Notes: a model not told the origin generated them from the sequence alone. Positions 1 to 9,143 are shown, counted from the stretch's first letter. The stretch: 14,393 nt of DNA from Thoreauomyces humboldtii (GCA_027596035.1 JADGJA010000589.1:1-14393), one strand, 5' to 3'. Program-made: numbers and translations.

Positions 1-112
1 CGTCCGCGGGAATGACGAAGTAGCCGATGCGGAGCGTGAAATCGCTTTGGGCCGCACTGTAACTGCAAGAGGGTCCGGTCCAGATTGCGATCCTGTTTAA
101 GGCACCCATATG

Positions 113-648
113 TTAGGAGCAGCTCGTGTCTCTGCATTCCTTTTGGTCAATATTGTCACGAACCAAACGTGCGGCACACTGGTAAGGAAGGGCGCCTAGC
201 AGGCAAGTCCAGCGACCCAAAGCATCAGCTTCCATTCCTTCTGGCTGGAAACTATACTTTTTTGTTTACACACCGTGAAAGTCTGGAGGTCCACGGAGCC
301 GCTCTGACAGAAATCCTCATTGTACCCAGATGTATGCAATGGCTGGCAGGACCGGATGTCTGATACGGTGCAATCACCAAACGTTGAGCCGTTGGCCGAC
401 GTCTGCGACCAAAAAACTTGCGCCCAGGATGGACTACCTTGAGAACCAAAAGATTATTAATTCCCCATACCCATGACACGTTCCGTACAATTCCTACCAG
501 AGCAGACCGAGTTCCCGTAGCCTGGTTCATAGACGGGCATCGCATCGTAGACCGTGTTTGCTGCAACTTGCTTAGCAACGTAAAAGAGGACCCCGCCGAG
601 GAAGGCTATGAGGCAAGACACGTCTTTAAGTCGACGTGGTCCTTTCAT
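113..648 (-). CDS. small secreted cysteine-rich protein (predicted, 3 exons)
   Basis: Starting from ATG at 648, the first about 30 residues look like a secretion signal: a basic n-region (MKGPRRLK), a hydrophobic core (CLIAFLGGVLFYVA) and a QVAA cleavage-like end. The frame continues with two Cys, meets TAA TAA at 459-454, then reopens in the same frame with a Cys-rich stretch. A GTATGG donor at 470 (phase 1) joined to an AAG acceptor at 417 (54 nt) or 438 (33 nt) removes the stops. A second intron, 273-179 (GTGTGT..TTACCAG, phase 0), leads to a last exon ending with TAA at 115-113. With the 54-nt first intron the product is 128 aa, and the mature part has eight Cys, an even number suited to disulfides. 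The family is not recognised. The size and composition resemble effector-like secreted proteins of fungi or oomycetes, but that is inference. Without intron 2 the frame ends at 196. The weak AAG acceptors leave open that this is a gene broken by stops. Confidence 0.42.
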
Positions 649-1270
649 CTAGCATCGCTTTGTGTAGCAGCACCACCCGTACCGTTATGCAAGAGCCTCA
701 TGTTTCTTCTTGTGCCAGAAGGTTGTGTAGCGAATACGGAAGCAACGGAGAAAATCGTTGTTTGTATAATGTTCCGGATCCGTCGTGCGTTATATCAGTG
801 ACCAGAGCGTGACCATATACAGCACCTGTCCGCTTCTTCCAGCAAGAAACAGGACTCGTCATCAATAGGCAGGTTTGAGGAGAAGTCATGGGACTGTTCA
901 GCAAATGCGGAATGGACTCCGATGGATGCATGGGGAGGAATGTCGGCATCGCGTTAGGCCCGTGCCAGGCTAATTGGGAACGCCACGAACGCGCTGTAAA
1001 GCTCGTACCAACCTTCCACACAATGGCCATTGTGACAAGATTCCATGTCCCAAAATTCCGGCAGGATCGAAAGCTACTCAAATGGGAAGTTCGGTATCAG
1101 GCCCAGCTGGCCGAGCCTATTCCGTCCACCTATAGCAGCCGTGATATAGAGGAACAGTGGGCTTCGTGACCGGCTCAACCATACCTGTTGTCTCGACGGC
1201 TGCCCAAGACCCGTTTGCCGTCCGCGTTGCTTTGGCACAACCCACCACCGCAAGGGAGAAAATCGTGATC
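649..1270. other. divergent intergenic region, no confident gene
   Basis: This stretch separates the two divergently oriented secreted-protein genes and presumably holds both promoters. I see no clear TATA box. An ATG-initiated frame at 888-1169 (+, 93 codons) and a minus-strand frame at 1081-698 are open, but neither shows a signal peptide, a motif or a convincing composition. I treat both as chance. Confidence 0.5.
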
Positions 1271-2727
1271 ATGGTCCGTCCCGCCTTCGTTTTTGTCGGC
1301 TCCATCGTCGTTCTGTTTTCCCTCGTCGCGACTCAAATCACCACGGCCCTTCCGGACTGCGACCCATTCACACAATCTCTGGTGCCTTCCGCGGGCCTCT
1401 GCCCTACCTGCGATACCATTCTCAACTGTACCCTCCGTCCTGACCTGCCCCGTGTTGCACCTCCCCAAAGCGCGATACCTGTTCCGCCGGTGACTATTCT
1501 GAACGGCTCTTCACCCGTCACTGATGAAGCTGCTGTTACCACGCTTTCGCCGCTTCGTGCACTGGGGCCTCGCGCGTTGGTAGACCCCTCCACACTGCCC
1601 ACTCAAACTGTCTATATCACCTTCAAGCATTTCACTCATGACACGTCGTGCTCGACGAGTTCCGACTCGCTTTCGTATTCTCTGACGACCGGCACATGCA
1701 TTGCGAAGAGTGACGGAACCTATGATTATTGGATTGTGAACTATAACAACAAAGCTCAGTATTTTCATGGCTGTAACTCGGCATGCAACGCATGTTCCGC
1801 CTTCGCAAACATGGATCAATCCCAGTAAGTAGAGGAAACCGATGAAAGAACATTTTTGCTGGCAGTTCTAAGCTCAGCTCACTCTTCTCCAGGTGCAGCA
1901 CGGCAAGTTTGACAGTGGGCAGTAGCGGTCAACCCTTTTGGTACTGGAATGCTCAAGACGGAAGCACGGAGAGCGCTGGTTCAACGGTAACGGTGCAGAC
2001 GTTCTCGGACACGTATTGTGGCGCCAACGCAGCTACAATCACGCTCACCTTTGGCGCCTGCGTCGCTGACGGGCAAGGGACATATCAAACTGTTACGCTT
2101 TCCGAGTCCGGGAGCCAATACAACTTCTTTGGAGAGTGTAACTCCGCGTGCACAAGTTGCGCTCATTACGTGTGGGGTGCTAACCGCGGCTGCACCACTG
2201 GTGGAGTGCCTCTCGGGACCTCGGCGATGATGTGAGTGAGGGCTTGGGTGATGCGTCGTAATGTCCATTATTTCATGTTTACAAACGACGGTCTTGCCTG
2301 TAGCGCGACTACTACATCTCAGACGATGGCACCTGCAGGGGCGTATGCTTGGTGGAGCGGGTCTCTCTTTCGATCTCACATCACCGGAGCCAGCGTTTGC
2401 ACAAACCCACCCGACGCGTGTCTGACAGCATGCTCGGCGCAGTACACTGGCTCGGTTTCCGGATCTACTTTGACCTTGTCGCCTGTAACTCCGTCTGGTT
2501 GCAATTGCGACACGCTGCAAGGAACATTTTCGGACGCCAATCATGTGTCCGCCAGCGGCGCGACGGCTGTTCGATCCGGCGACCAAGCCACAGTCACAGT
2601 CAACATAGACGGAGCCGTGTGCACGGGAGTATACAGTCACACTGCCTACAGCGCCAGCCTGAGTGTGATGCCCCGTCCCCTCATCGCGGTCGTCACCGCG
2701 ACCGTTGCCCTCTTCTTCGTTTCATGA
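1271..2727 (+). CDS. secreted cysteine-repeat protein, probable GPI-anchored cell-surface protein
   Basis: Three exons, 1271-1824, 1893-2231 and 2304-2727, give 438 aa. The introns are 68 nt (GTAAGT..TCCAG) and 72 nt (GTGAGT..TGTAG), both phase 2, and the frame continues exactly across each. The start is the first ATG before a clear signal peptide (VRPAFVFVGSIVVLFSLVA, then ITTALPDCD). After a Pro/Ser-rich spacer come two similar modules, about residues 123-184 and 216-276. Each has an early Cys, a T/G-x-C strand about 15 residues later, an aromatic Y/F-F-x-(G/E) turn and the signature CNSACxxC. A third, divergent Cys-rich part (about 295-400) lacks the signature. The C-terminus is a hydrophobic tail (PLIAVVTATVALFFVS) with no charged end, as in GPI-anchored precursors. 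The protein is therefore probably exported and held on the membrane or wall. No enzyme motif is visible and the family is not recognised. The gene structure is well supported; the function is unknown. Confidence 0.82.
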
Positions 2728-4021
2728 GGTGCGGCTCTCTGGTTGCGTCTTAATGATCAATATGAAACACCACTGACCGGACAGCAAGGTTGCCGACGGG
2801 GATTCTATTGGAGTGTATCTTTGCGTTCGCTATCCTGGCATCTGGAAATGGGATGCGCAGGAACGTGTCATGTTTATTCACAGAGAGTTTGGGGTACTGT
2901 TCCCGAATGCCTGTATTGCAGGCTACTTACCAACGGTCTGCGCCTTGGCCCCGCCCGTTAACGTCGCAGAAATATATTTAAACTGAGAAACCACTAAAAA
3001 GATGTTAATGAGGCATGACACCCACCAAAAACCGAATGACAGATGGGAAACGGAGTTGTAAAGGTCTATGTAGACAGTCGGCTTGAACCCGGGGCAGCGA
3101 TTTTTGTCAGGTTGTCTCAATTGACTCACTCCATAAACCAGTAAAAACGGGCTTTTTGAATTAAGTAGGTGATGAAGGAAGACGGTCCGAGTGCAGGAAG
3201 AAAGTGCGTTCGCAAGACACTTGTCCCGCCCGCGCTGGCGGTATGGTGTCTTTGAAAGACAGTTTCTTCCTTCAGGCTCCACGTCTGGATAACATCGACC
3301 GATCCGAGACCCAGCCGACGGGAGATGCTGTACGATACCCTTTTTTGGCTGACCGTACAGTTCACGACAAGCTTTTCCATCTTACATGGCAGATGGGATG
3401 GTGGTGGTGCATGTCCTCGGTGCGGCGATGTCCAAGCTCCAAAGTCTAATCTAGGAGAAATGCTGACCACCCCACCGGAAGCACGGAGCTCACGGGATCC
3501 AAGCGCCCGAGGAGTTGTAGGTCCCACACTCGTGCAAACTGAGCGTAAAATCCACGCGGAGTCCTATGCAAGGCTGCTTTCAAGCGTGGCAACCCTCAGG
3601 TCCGGTTCGTGGCATGCCAGTTGCGCATTCAAAATTAACACAGGGCGGGAGCGCGACCTGTCAAAATACTCCTGTTTGACACTATTACGAAAAGTGAGTC
3701 AATTGTGCGGGCGGCCATCACCCAGCGCATACAGTATGCACAAGGCACGTGCGTGTGCTGTCAGACGACCTGAGCATCTCGCCGTAAAAAGCTTCCTTTC
3801 CCCAATAGATACTCGAGCCGCTTCGTCTCAGCGCCTAAACAGCACCCACCCAAGCAGCTCTGATTGCCATCTTGCCGCTGTCCTTGACTCCTCTCGAGTC
3901 CTGCAACCTACTGAGAATCTGCCTGTAGCTTCACCCTCCTCGTACTGTAGGCCCGTCTGCTCGGAAGATTTAGCTACCTTTGCAATCGTTCTCATCGTTG
4001 CTACGTTGGCCTCTTGTTCAG
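2728..4021. other. about 1.3 kb without a convincing gene
   Basis: The longest open frame (3325-4038, +) has no motif, no signal sequence and an unstructured, low-information composition, so I do not call it. The last roughly 200 bases before 4022 are rich in C and T and end with CTCTTGTTCAG directly before ATG. That could be a promoter and 5' leader, or an intron acceptor of the helicase relic that follows. Confidence 0.5.
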
Positions 4022-4392
4022 ATGGTCGACCCTGCTAGGCCAGACGATGCCTTCCGCGCACAGCTGACTATCCTACTGCGTGCAGGCATGGAAAAGAGAG
4101 ATGCTGCCCGTCGAACACAGCGCCAACACCCCGTGGAAGTATACGACGCGCAAGTGCAAGTGAACTATCTTCTTACGCAGGATGACAAGGATGTAATCAA
4201 CATCGCGGCCACCTCGCAAGGCAAGACCGAGACATTCTACCTCGCCGCTCGCTTACTGCGCAGCGACGAGGCCAAAGCAGCCGTGCCGGTCCTGTTGTCG
4301 TCTTTGTGCCTACTAATGCGTTGCTGAACGATCAGCTCAAACGCGCCAGGGAGTTCGGCTTCCACGCTGAGGTGAAGACGTTGCGGAGTTAG
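4022..4392 (+). pseudogene. truncated, frameshifted DEAD/RecQ-like helicase fragment
   Basis: The first frame (from ATG 4022) encodes a basic leader, then NYLLTQDDKDVINIAATSQGKT. The IAATSQGKT part is a Walker A / motif I of the superfamily-2 type (usual form A-x-T/G-G-x-GKT). At about 4288-4291 the reading frame shifts, and the new frame continues as PVVVFVPTNALLNDQLKRAREFGFHAEV, which fits motif Ia of RecQ/DEAD proteins. A TAG at 4390 ends it, so motifs II-VI are absent. A complete helicase of this kind would need several hundred more residues; this is only the first about 120. An alternative is an intron at 4289-4337 (GT..GATCAG with a TACTAAT branch-like site, phase 0 on both sides). That would remove exactly the motif Ia residues, so I favour a frameshift. 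The surroundings suggest a dead transposon-associated helicase. Confidence 0.62.
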
Positions 4393-5137
4393 TAGGACCC
4401 TTTAACTTTTACACATGTATGTCCACGGACTCGTGGCAGCAGGTTGAATTCACGACCCCATTCCCCATCCTCGACAGTCCCCTGGGCGGTACCAGGATTT
4501 TGACGGCACTTTCGAGCGCGTGCGTCGGAAGCCGGAGGCTCACGGTGGTCAGTCGATCATCCGGTCCCAGACAAAGGAAATCGGAGGTCACGGAGGGCTT
4601 ACATAAGCATTCGAGCGTTCAACGCGCGGACGTCTGCGCTGTGGCCAGCTGCTACTTTCGGCGCTCTACCGATCAGTGCGGCAGCACAGTGGTCCCTGTA
4701 TCGGACGTAATCCTCTGTCCCTCTCCACGTGTTATGTAGGAACATTCACTTGTCAGGATGATGGTCATCGATTTTAAAACGTTAAAAAAAACATTCTGGC
4801 GCTCGCCAACTTGTCGGAGACTCGCGGAGGCCTGTCGAACTCATCCGACTGGTTTGCATAAGCGGAACCATGGGAACCTGGACTCAGCTTAGAACATTAC
4901 GAGCGCATCGCGCGCGCTTTGCTGGAACGCGTGGAAGGCTTCTCTTCTTGCTGCGCAAACGCAACGTGGAGCAGCCAGTCCTGCTTCTTACGTTCTAAGC
5001 AGCTAGCAAGGGGCGATGACGTCGAGAGAAACCTTTCCACTTTTTTTCAGCCCACCAAAACGCAGATGGCAAGCATGCTCCCCTTTGCAACAAGAGCGCA
5101 ACAACTCGGACCAGTTTCCTTACATCTATCCACCGCC
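4393..5137. other. intergenic stretch with decayed coding debris
   Basis: No intact gene is seen between the helicase relic and the TATA box at 5138. The 4790-4996 part carries a protein-like broken frame, listed separately. The open frame at 4419-4739 has no recognisable feature. Confidence 0.45.
4790..4996 (+). pseudogene. possible coding relic, family unknown
   Basis: One frame reads as a plausible helical protein: NILALANLSETRGG, a TAA at 4859-4861, then in the same frame EPWEPGLSLEHYERIARALL and ERVEGF. After a frame change the sequence continues as LLRKRNVEQPVLLLTF. The charged amphipathic pattern on both sides of the stop suggests a former exon, possibly the tail of the helicase broken at 4392. 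No motif proves the link. Chance cannot be excluded. Confidence 0.25.
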
Positions 5138-5145
5138 TATAAAAG
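5138..5145 (+). promoter_or_regulatory. TATA box
   Basis: TATAAAAG, a near-perfect eukaryotic TATA element, lies about 200 nt before the split start codon of the 5341-7970 gene. That would place transcription start near 5165-5175, and the 5' untranslated leader would run to 5340. Confidence 0.6.
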
Positions 5146-5162
5146 ACCCTGTCACCGTGACC

Positions 5163-5252
5163 ATGATGCCGGTTCTCCTCCTCACATTGCTCACAAGCCT
5201 GACCTCATTGCCGAACTCTCGTGCCCAAGCTCCAGTCCTGCCGCATCGCTAA
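5163..5252 (+). other. short upstream ORF with signal-peptide-like sequence
   Basis: ATGATG opens a 29-codon frame, MMPVLLLTLLTSLTSLPNSR then AQAPVLPHR, ending with TAA. It lies at or just after the expected transcription start of the large downstream gene, so it may be a regulatory uORF or may fall outside the transcript. It also resembles a secretion signal. The alternative spliced reading is given in the findings. Confidence 0.25.
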
Positions 5253-5340
5253 ATAAGCAACTTCATCTCCTCTCGCTTCCAGCTTGATCACTTCGTGGTC
5301 TGCGCCCCGAACGAACCCCATCAAACACAGCAGGAATATC

Positions 5341-7970
5341 ATGTAAGGTTGCATTCTCCTGTTTGATGCAGTGCATCTGTGAACTGACCCTTCTTGACGT
5401 TGAAACTTCAGGACCGAGCGCAACCACTCGGACAATGGCCTCACAGTCGTCTCGCAGATGCCCTTACAGCCGAACGTTACCACCGTCTCGAACTCCAACG
5501 AATCCACCAGCTGCATTGTGCCTGCTTCTATCGCCGATGAAGAGCCTCAGGTGCAGCGCGCTCAAGAGCAGTGTGAGACAGACAAGGGTACATCACGCAC
5601 CGACGAGAACAGCGGGCCGATACTGGGGCACTACAAACCAACGTTCGTTCTGCTCACAAGCCCGAACGTAGCTCCTTTCGATGGACCAACTTTGCCGTCC
5701 GTCGTGTCCCCCATGTAAGACACATTGTCATCCGGCTTTCTAGACTTGACTCATTGACCTCCTCTGAAGCAGAAGAGCCCGGCAGGTCAGGAAGCTCGCC
5801 CCCGCCGTGGTACCCGAGGCTCCAGCCGAGGTACCCATGGCGGTGATGACCAGGAGCGTTCGCAGTGGCCCTGCGCCTTCTTCCAACACAATGAAGGATA
5901 CGAACACAGCAAAGAGTACGCACCCACAGACGCGAGCAGACATTGCGGACAGCGAAGAGCCGAATTCGAAGAAGATAAAGCGCAGCGCCACCACCAGTAC
6001 CACTTCCGCCACGCAACTGACCGTCAAGAAAAGGAAGACGCAGGATTGCGCTCAGGGCACAGCGAGAGATATACCAGCATCCAGCACCGCTAAGGACCAC
6101 CTGACGTTTGCAGTTACTCCGGCTGTAGCTTCCGATACCTCGCAAGCGATGATCATGTAAGACGTTCTCTGTCTCGTACTTTCCTTGCACAGCAAGGTTT
6201 GACCCTTTTATTGATGTCAGGAATGGAGATAGCATCGTGATCCCTGAAGCCGCTTCTGACACCGCCCCTGCGATGCCTCCGGAAAACGACGAGCTGCCTT
6301 GCAGACAGAAGGGGAAACGCGGTCGCAATCAAGCCACCCCCGAGCCAAGTGCCAGCAAGAGAGGGAAGAAGACACGGGGCGGCGGAGCAGACGGATCGAG
6401 AGCTGATGCTCAGGTCGCAGGCCCAGGCAGAACTCCCGACACCCCATCAGCCGTCACCATCCTTCCTACTATCACCCCTCCTGCGACCGTTTCCAGACCG
6501 CGGAAGCCCGCTCCCGCGCTTGGGAAGGGGACCTACAGCGGATGCGAAGACGTTGTCGTCACGCAGGACGACGTCGACAAATGGAACCGGTCCGCCTATG
6601 CAGCGAAACAAGTCCGCGCAGCGCTGTTGAATAGGCAGCGTGCGTTCACCGCAAAGGCACTTACCACCTGTCAGAACCCCGCCGCCACGGAATCGGCCGA
6701 GGAGCCGGAACGAGGTTTCGCAGCATCACCTCCAGGCCAAGCGGGGTCGCGTGCAGTCCTAGCGGCGTCGGTCGGCGACGGAAAGGAGGCGAACGCTGAA
6801 GGGAGTAAGGATGAGTCGGCCTCGGAAGACTCAGACTCGGACACCACCCCTGCACGTGCTGCCGACTCCGACGGCACATTTCACGTAGCCGATGAAGAAG
6901 GAGATTTGCACTCGGACTCTGACTCGGACACCACCCCGGCACGGGCTGCGGACTCCGAGGGCATATTTCACGTAGCCGATAAAGAAGGAGATTTGCACTC
7001 GGACTCGAACTCTGACTCGGGCTCCGACCCCGAGATCACGGTTGTTACCACTCCTCAGGTGGAGGTAGACCTTCTTGCCGTGGAGGCTCAAGAAGAGCTG
7101 CTCGCGCAGCTCCTTCCCCTCCAAGCCAGGCGCAAGGCGGAGGAAAAAAAGATGCTAAACGCTACGCGCGCCCGCAAAGGTGCTGATACACGTGCCAAGA
7201 AGAAGAGTGAGCTTGAAGCCTTTGCAGCTGGTGGGTGGTTTGATTAAAGTGCGTTTCTCCCTCGTGTCCGACATTGCCCACCGCCTTACGTTTTAGCAGG
7301 TGATCACCAGAACCGCCGTCGTAGTCAGCGTCTTAGCACCGAGAATCTCTCGCCCTCCTCTGGTTCCAACTCCGAAAACCAGGACAACACCGACAGCCCA
7401 ATCGTCAACGTGGGCATCCCATGCGATGAACGAGCTCTTATGGCCTTCCCTCGTCTCCCGCCGCCGGTGCTCCCCGACGGGATTGATCAACAGCAAGCGG
7501 GGCTGTTCGGTTTCCTCGCCAATACAATCAACGACGGCATCAACCGTCTCGGTGGCCAGCTCACCCACATTGGTAGCAAGATCGATCTGACCAACGCCAA
7601 GCTCGATGCGCTCGACGTCATGGAGTACAAAGCATTTCGTGCTCCATGGATCATAGAGCTCTTATCCGCTGTAACTGTCAAGGATGAGGACTCGCACGTT
7701 GTGATCAGCACCCTTGTCAAGCCGTTTATGCAATGGATGGGAGCTCATCAGGATCCTGCAGTCAAACAGTGGCGTCGGGAGCATCTGCGAAAAGACTCAT
7801 CAGACGCTTTCATGGCCAGTGAGACCAGCGCCAAACGGTTCCTCCTGGCTATGTTCAAGGACTTTGACGAAAGAGATGGAAGCCTTGTCAGGTACCGCCA
7901 ATACGCCGCCAGCGGCAAGGACAGGAACGTGCTGCTTGAGAGGGCTCTCCGCGTGGGCACACGCACATGA
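5341..7970 (+). CDS. nuclear-type orphan protein, 5 exons, start codon split by intron
   Basis: Proposed coding exons are 5341-5342, 5412-5714, 5773-6156, 6221-7230 and 7300-7970, giving 789 aa. Introns are 69, 58, 64 and 69 nt; donors are GTAAGG, GTAAGA, GTAAGA and GTGGGT; phases are 2, 2, 2 and 1; the frame is continuous at each join. The initiator is AT|G, with A at -3. The third exon could instead start at 5791 (acceptor GTCAG), giving 783 aa. The N-terminal half is Ser/Thr/Pro-rich and disordered. Basic clusters KKIKR (about 168), KKRK (about 187), KGKRGR (about 260) and KRGKK (about 276) look like nuclear localisation signals. An acidic Ser/Asp double repeat spans about 433-490, and a charged helix rich in Lys/Arg about 535-563. 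The last exon encodes a disordered linker and a helical domain (about 620-785) containing a likely coiled coil (INDGINRLGGQLTHIGSKID) and many Trp/Phe. I recognise no family. Chromatin or DNA binding is possible but inferred from composition only. Confidence 0.72.
6828..7001 (+). repeat. 87-bp tandem duplication inside coding sequence (2 copies plus partial third)
   Basis: The block starting GACTCAGACTCGGACACC at 6828 recurs at 6915 and begins a third time at 7002, an exact 87-nt period (29 codons). Each unit encodes an acidic SDSDTTPARAADS core followed by FHVAD(E/K)EGDLH. Copies differ at several mainly third-position sites, so the duplication is recent but not brand new. The length keeps the frame open. 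Confidence 0.85.
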
Positions 7971-8294
7971 TTGCACTGGAAGGGTAAAGAGTTAGTGGCG
8001 TGAAGACGGTGTCAAGTCCGCTCAGTGGAAGGAGGAAGGTTTCATGAATATATATGTGTACGTGTAAAACCATAGTGTTCCATTGCTTTTGGTCCTAGGC
8101 AAGCCGTACTGTATTGTAGCGCTAGCAAGCATCCCCAGTGCGTGGAGTACATGGAATGCGTGGAGTGCGTAGAGTGCGTGGAATGCGTGAAGTGCGTGGA
8201 ATGCGTGGGTTGCGTGGGTCGTGTGGGTTCCGTCCATCGCGCCACTGAACCTATACCGATTTTGCACACACTGCAACCTCGAAAGCGATAGCTC
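7971..8294. other. spacer between orphan gene and helicase relic
   Basis: Apart from the minisatellite at 8139-8228 I see no gene here. The minus-strand frames crossing it (about 8366-8022) consist largely of the repeat translated. The segment just before 8295 may hold more of the decayed helicase but is no longer readable. Confidence 0.5.
8139..8228 (+). repeat. 9-bp minisatellite, about ten units
   Basis: Ten consecutive 9-mers follow the pattern TGCGTGGAR with point changes (TACATGGAA, TGCGTAGAG, TGCGTGAAG, TGCGTGGGT, CGTGTGGGT). The array lies between the end of the orphan gene at 7970 and the NrS-1-like helicase relic. As the unit is a multiple of three, frames on both strands stay open through it (Cys-Val-Glu on plus, His-Ala-Phe/Leu on minus). 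I do not regard these as genes. Confidence 0.85.
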
Positions 8295-8985
8295 TTCGGG
8301 CCCGAGAAGAACCGCCCGCGGATTGTCGAGTACCTCAACAACTAGTTTGCAAAAGTCACGGATCACAAGACGGTGCTTTTCTGCTTCCGCGAAGCGCTGT
8401 CAAACCCTCGGATCTTCCCGACAAAAAAGGGGCATGCGCGAGGCCATCTCTCACCTTGGCATCGAGATCAACGGGGACCATATGCCTCTCTTCAACCTGT
8501 GGAACGATGCGCCGAACGTGCTGCTGTTCAAAGAGATCGCCTTCAACCCAGCCACGTTGGGCGATCTCAATACGCCGAGAGACTCGAACGGGTGGACGGT
8601 GCTATACTCGAGCCGATCCGCTACCACTTGCGGAACGTCCTCAACAGAGGCGACGAGAAGGCGTGACGCTACTGCGAGGGCTGGCTGGCGAGCCTTGTGC
8701 AGAACCCGAGCAAGAAGAACGGGACGGCGCTCGTTTTCCACAGGGAACAGGCAAGAATATCTTCTGGGAGTTCTTTGGCCGTGTGGTTTGACGGGAAGTC
8801 TGCCTTTTCTGCTCTACCAGCTATGGCATGCACGGCAACATGTATTATGATTCTCAGAAGGGGGCACGTGTGCTCGGCGTACTGAAATTGGTGGGAGAAT
8901 CCTGGAGGTTGCTGACGAACTTTGTATCCCAGTCAGTAAAAACGACACGACATCAAAGGGGAGAGTTCAAGGTCTACATACCGAT
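8295..8985 (+). pseudogene. decayed NrS-1/D5-like primase-helicase (DUF5906-type ATPase domain)
   Basis: The domain order of an NrS-1 polymerase-like / D5-type superfamily-3 helicase can be followed through several frames. Frame 8295-8433 gives PRIVEYLNN, a TAG at 8343, FAKVTDHKTVLF and NPRIFP. Frame 8434-8594 gives EAISHLGIEINGDHMPLFNL and FKEIAFNPATLGDLNT. Frame 8592-8750 gives PIRYHLRNVLNRGDEKA, a TGA at 8664, then RYCEGWLASLVQNPSKKNG. Frame 8744-8791 gives the Walker A segment GTGKNIFWEFFGRVV before TGA. Frame 8896-8985 gives RILEVADELCIPVSKNDTT, a Walker B-like ADE followed by SKGRVQ. The family drives replication of phages and other mobile elements by ATP-dependent unwinding linked to priming. 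At least four frame changes and in-frame stops make it non-functional. Family knowledge supports the assignment; the primase part, if it existed, is not visible upstream. Confidence 0.78.
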
Positions 8986-9143
8986 CCGTGTCGCTATTCA
9001 TCTTCCGAAAGACCTTCAGAGAGATCGTCCTCACTTTCGCTCGAGCTTGAGCTTGCTTCGTTTCCTTCGTTGTCTGATTCTTCACCTGCCGAGAAAGCAG
9101 ATCGGTGAGCTTTGCGAATCAGATGAGCTCCAGCGATATCATG

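Noticed and set aside
1981..2640. 219-codon minus-strand frame opposite the secreted-protein gene.
   Set aside because: It is the antisense shadow of exons 2 and 3, whose splice joins and cysteine pattern are far better supported.
3118..3705. Perfect 13-bp inverted repeat CAATTGACTCACT (3118-3130) / AGTGAGTCAATTG (3693-3705), like ends of a small transposon.
   Set aside because: In a window of this size about one such pair is expected by chance, the arms do not extend further, and no target-site duplication flanks them.
3325..4038. 237-codon plus-strand open frame.
   Set aside because: No motif, signal peptide or repeated codon pattern; its end overlaps the start of the helicase fragment in another frame.
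8022..8366. Minus-strand frame with His-Ala-Phe/Leu repeats.
   Set aside because: It is the 9-bp minisatellite translated, with no support outside the array.
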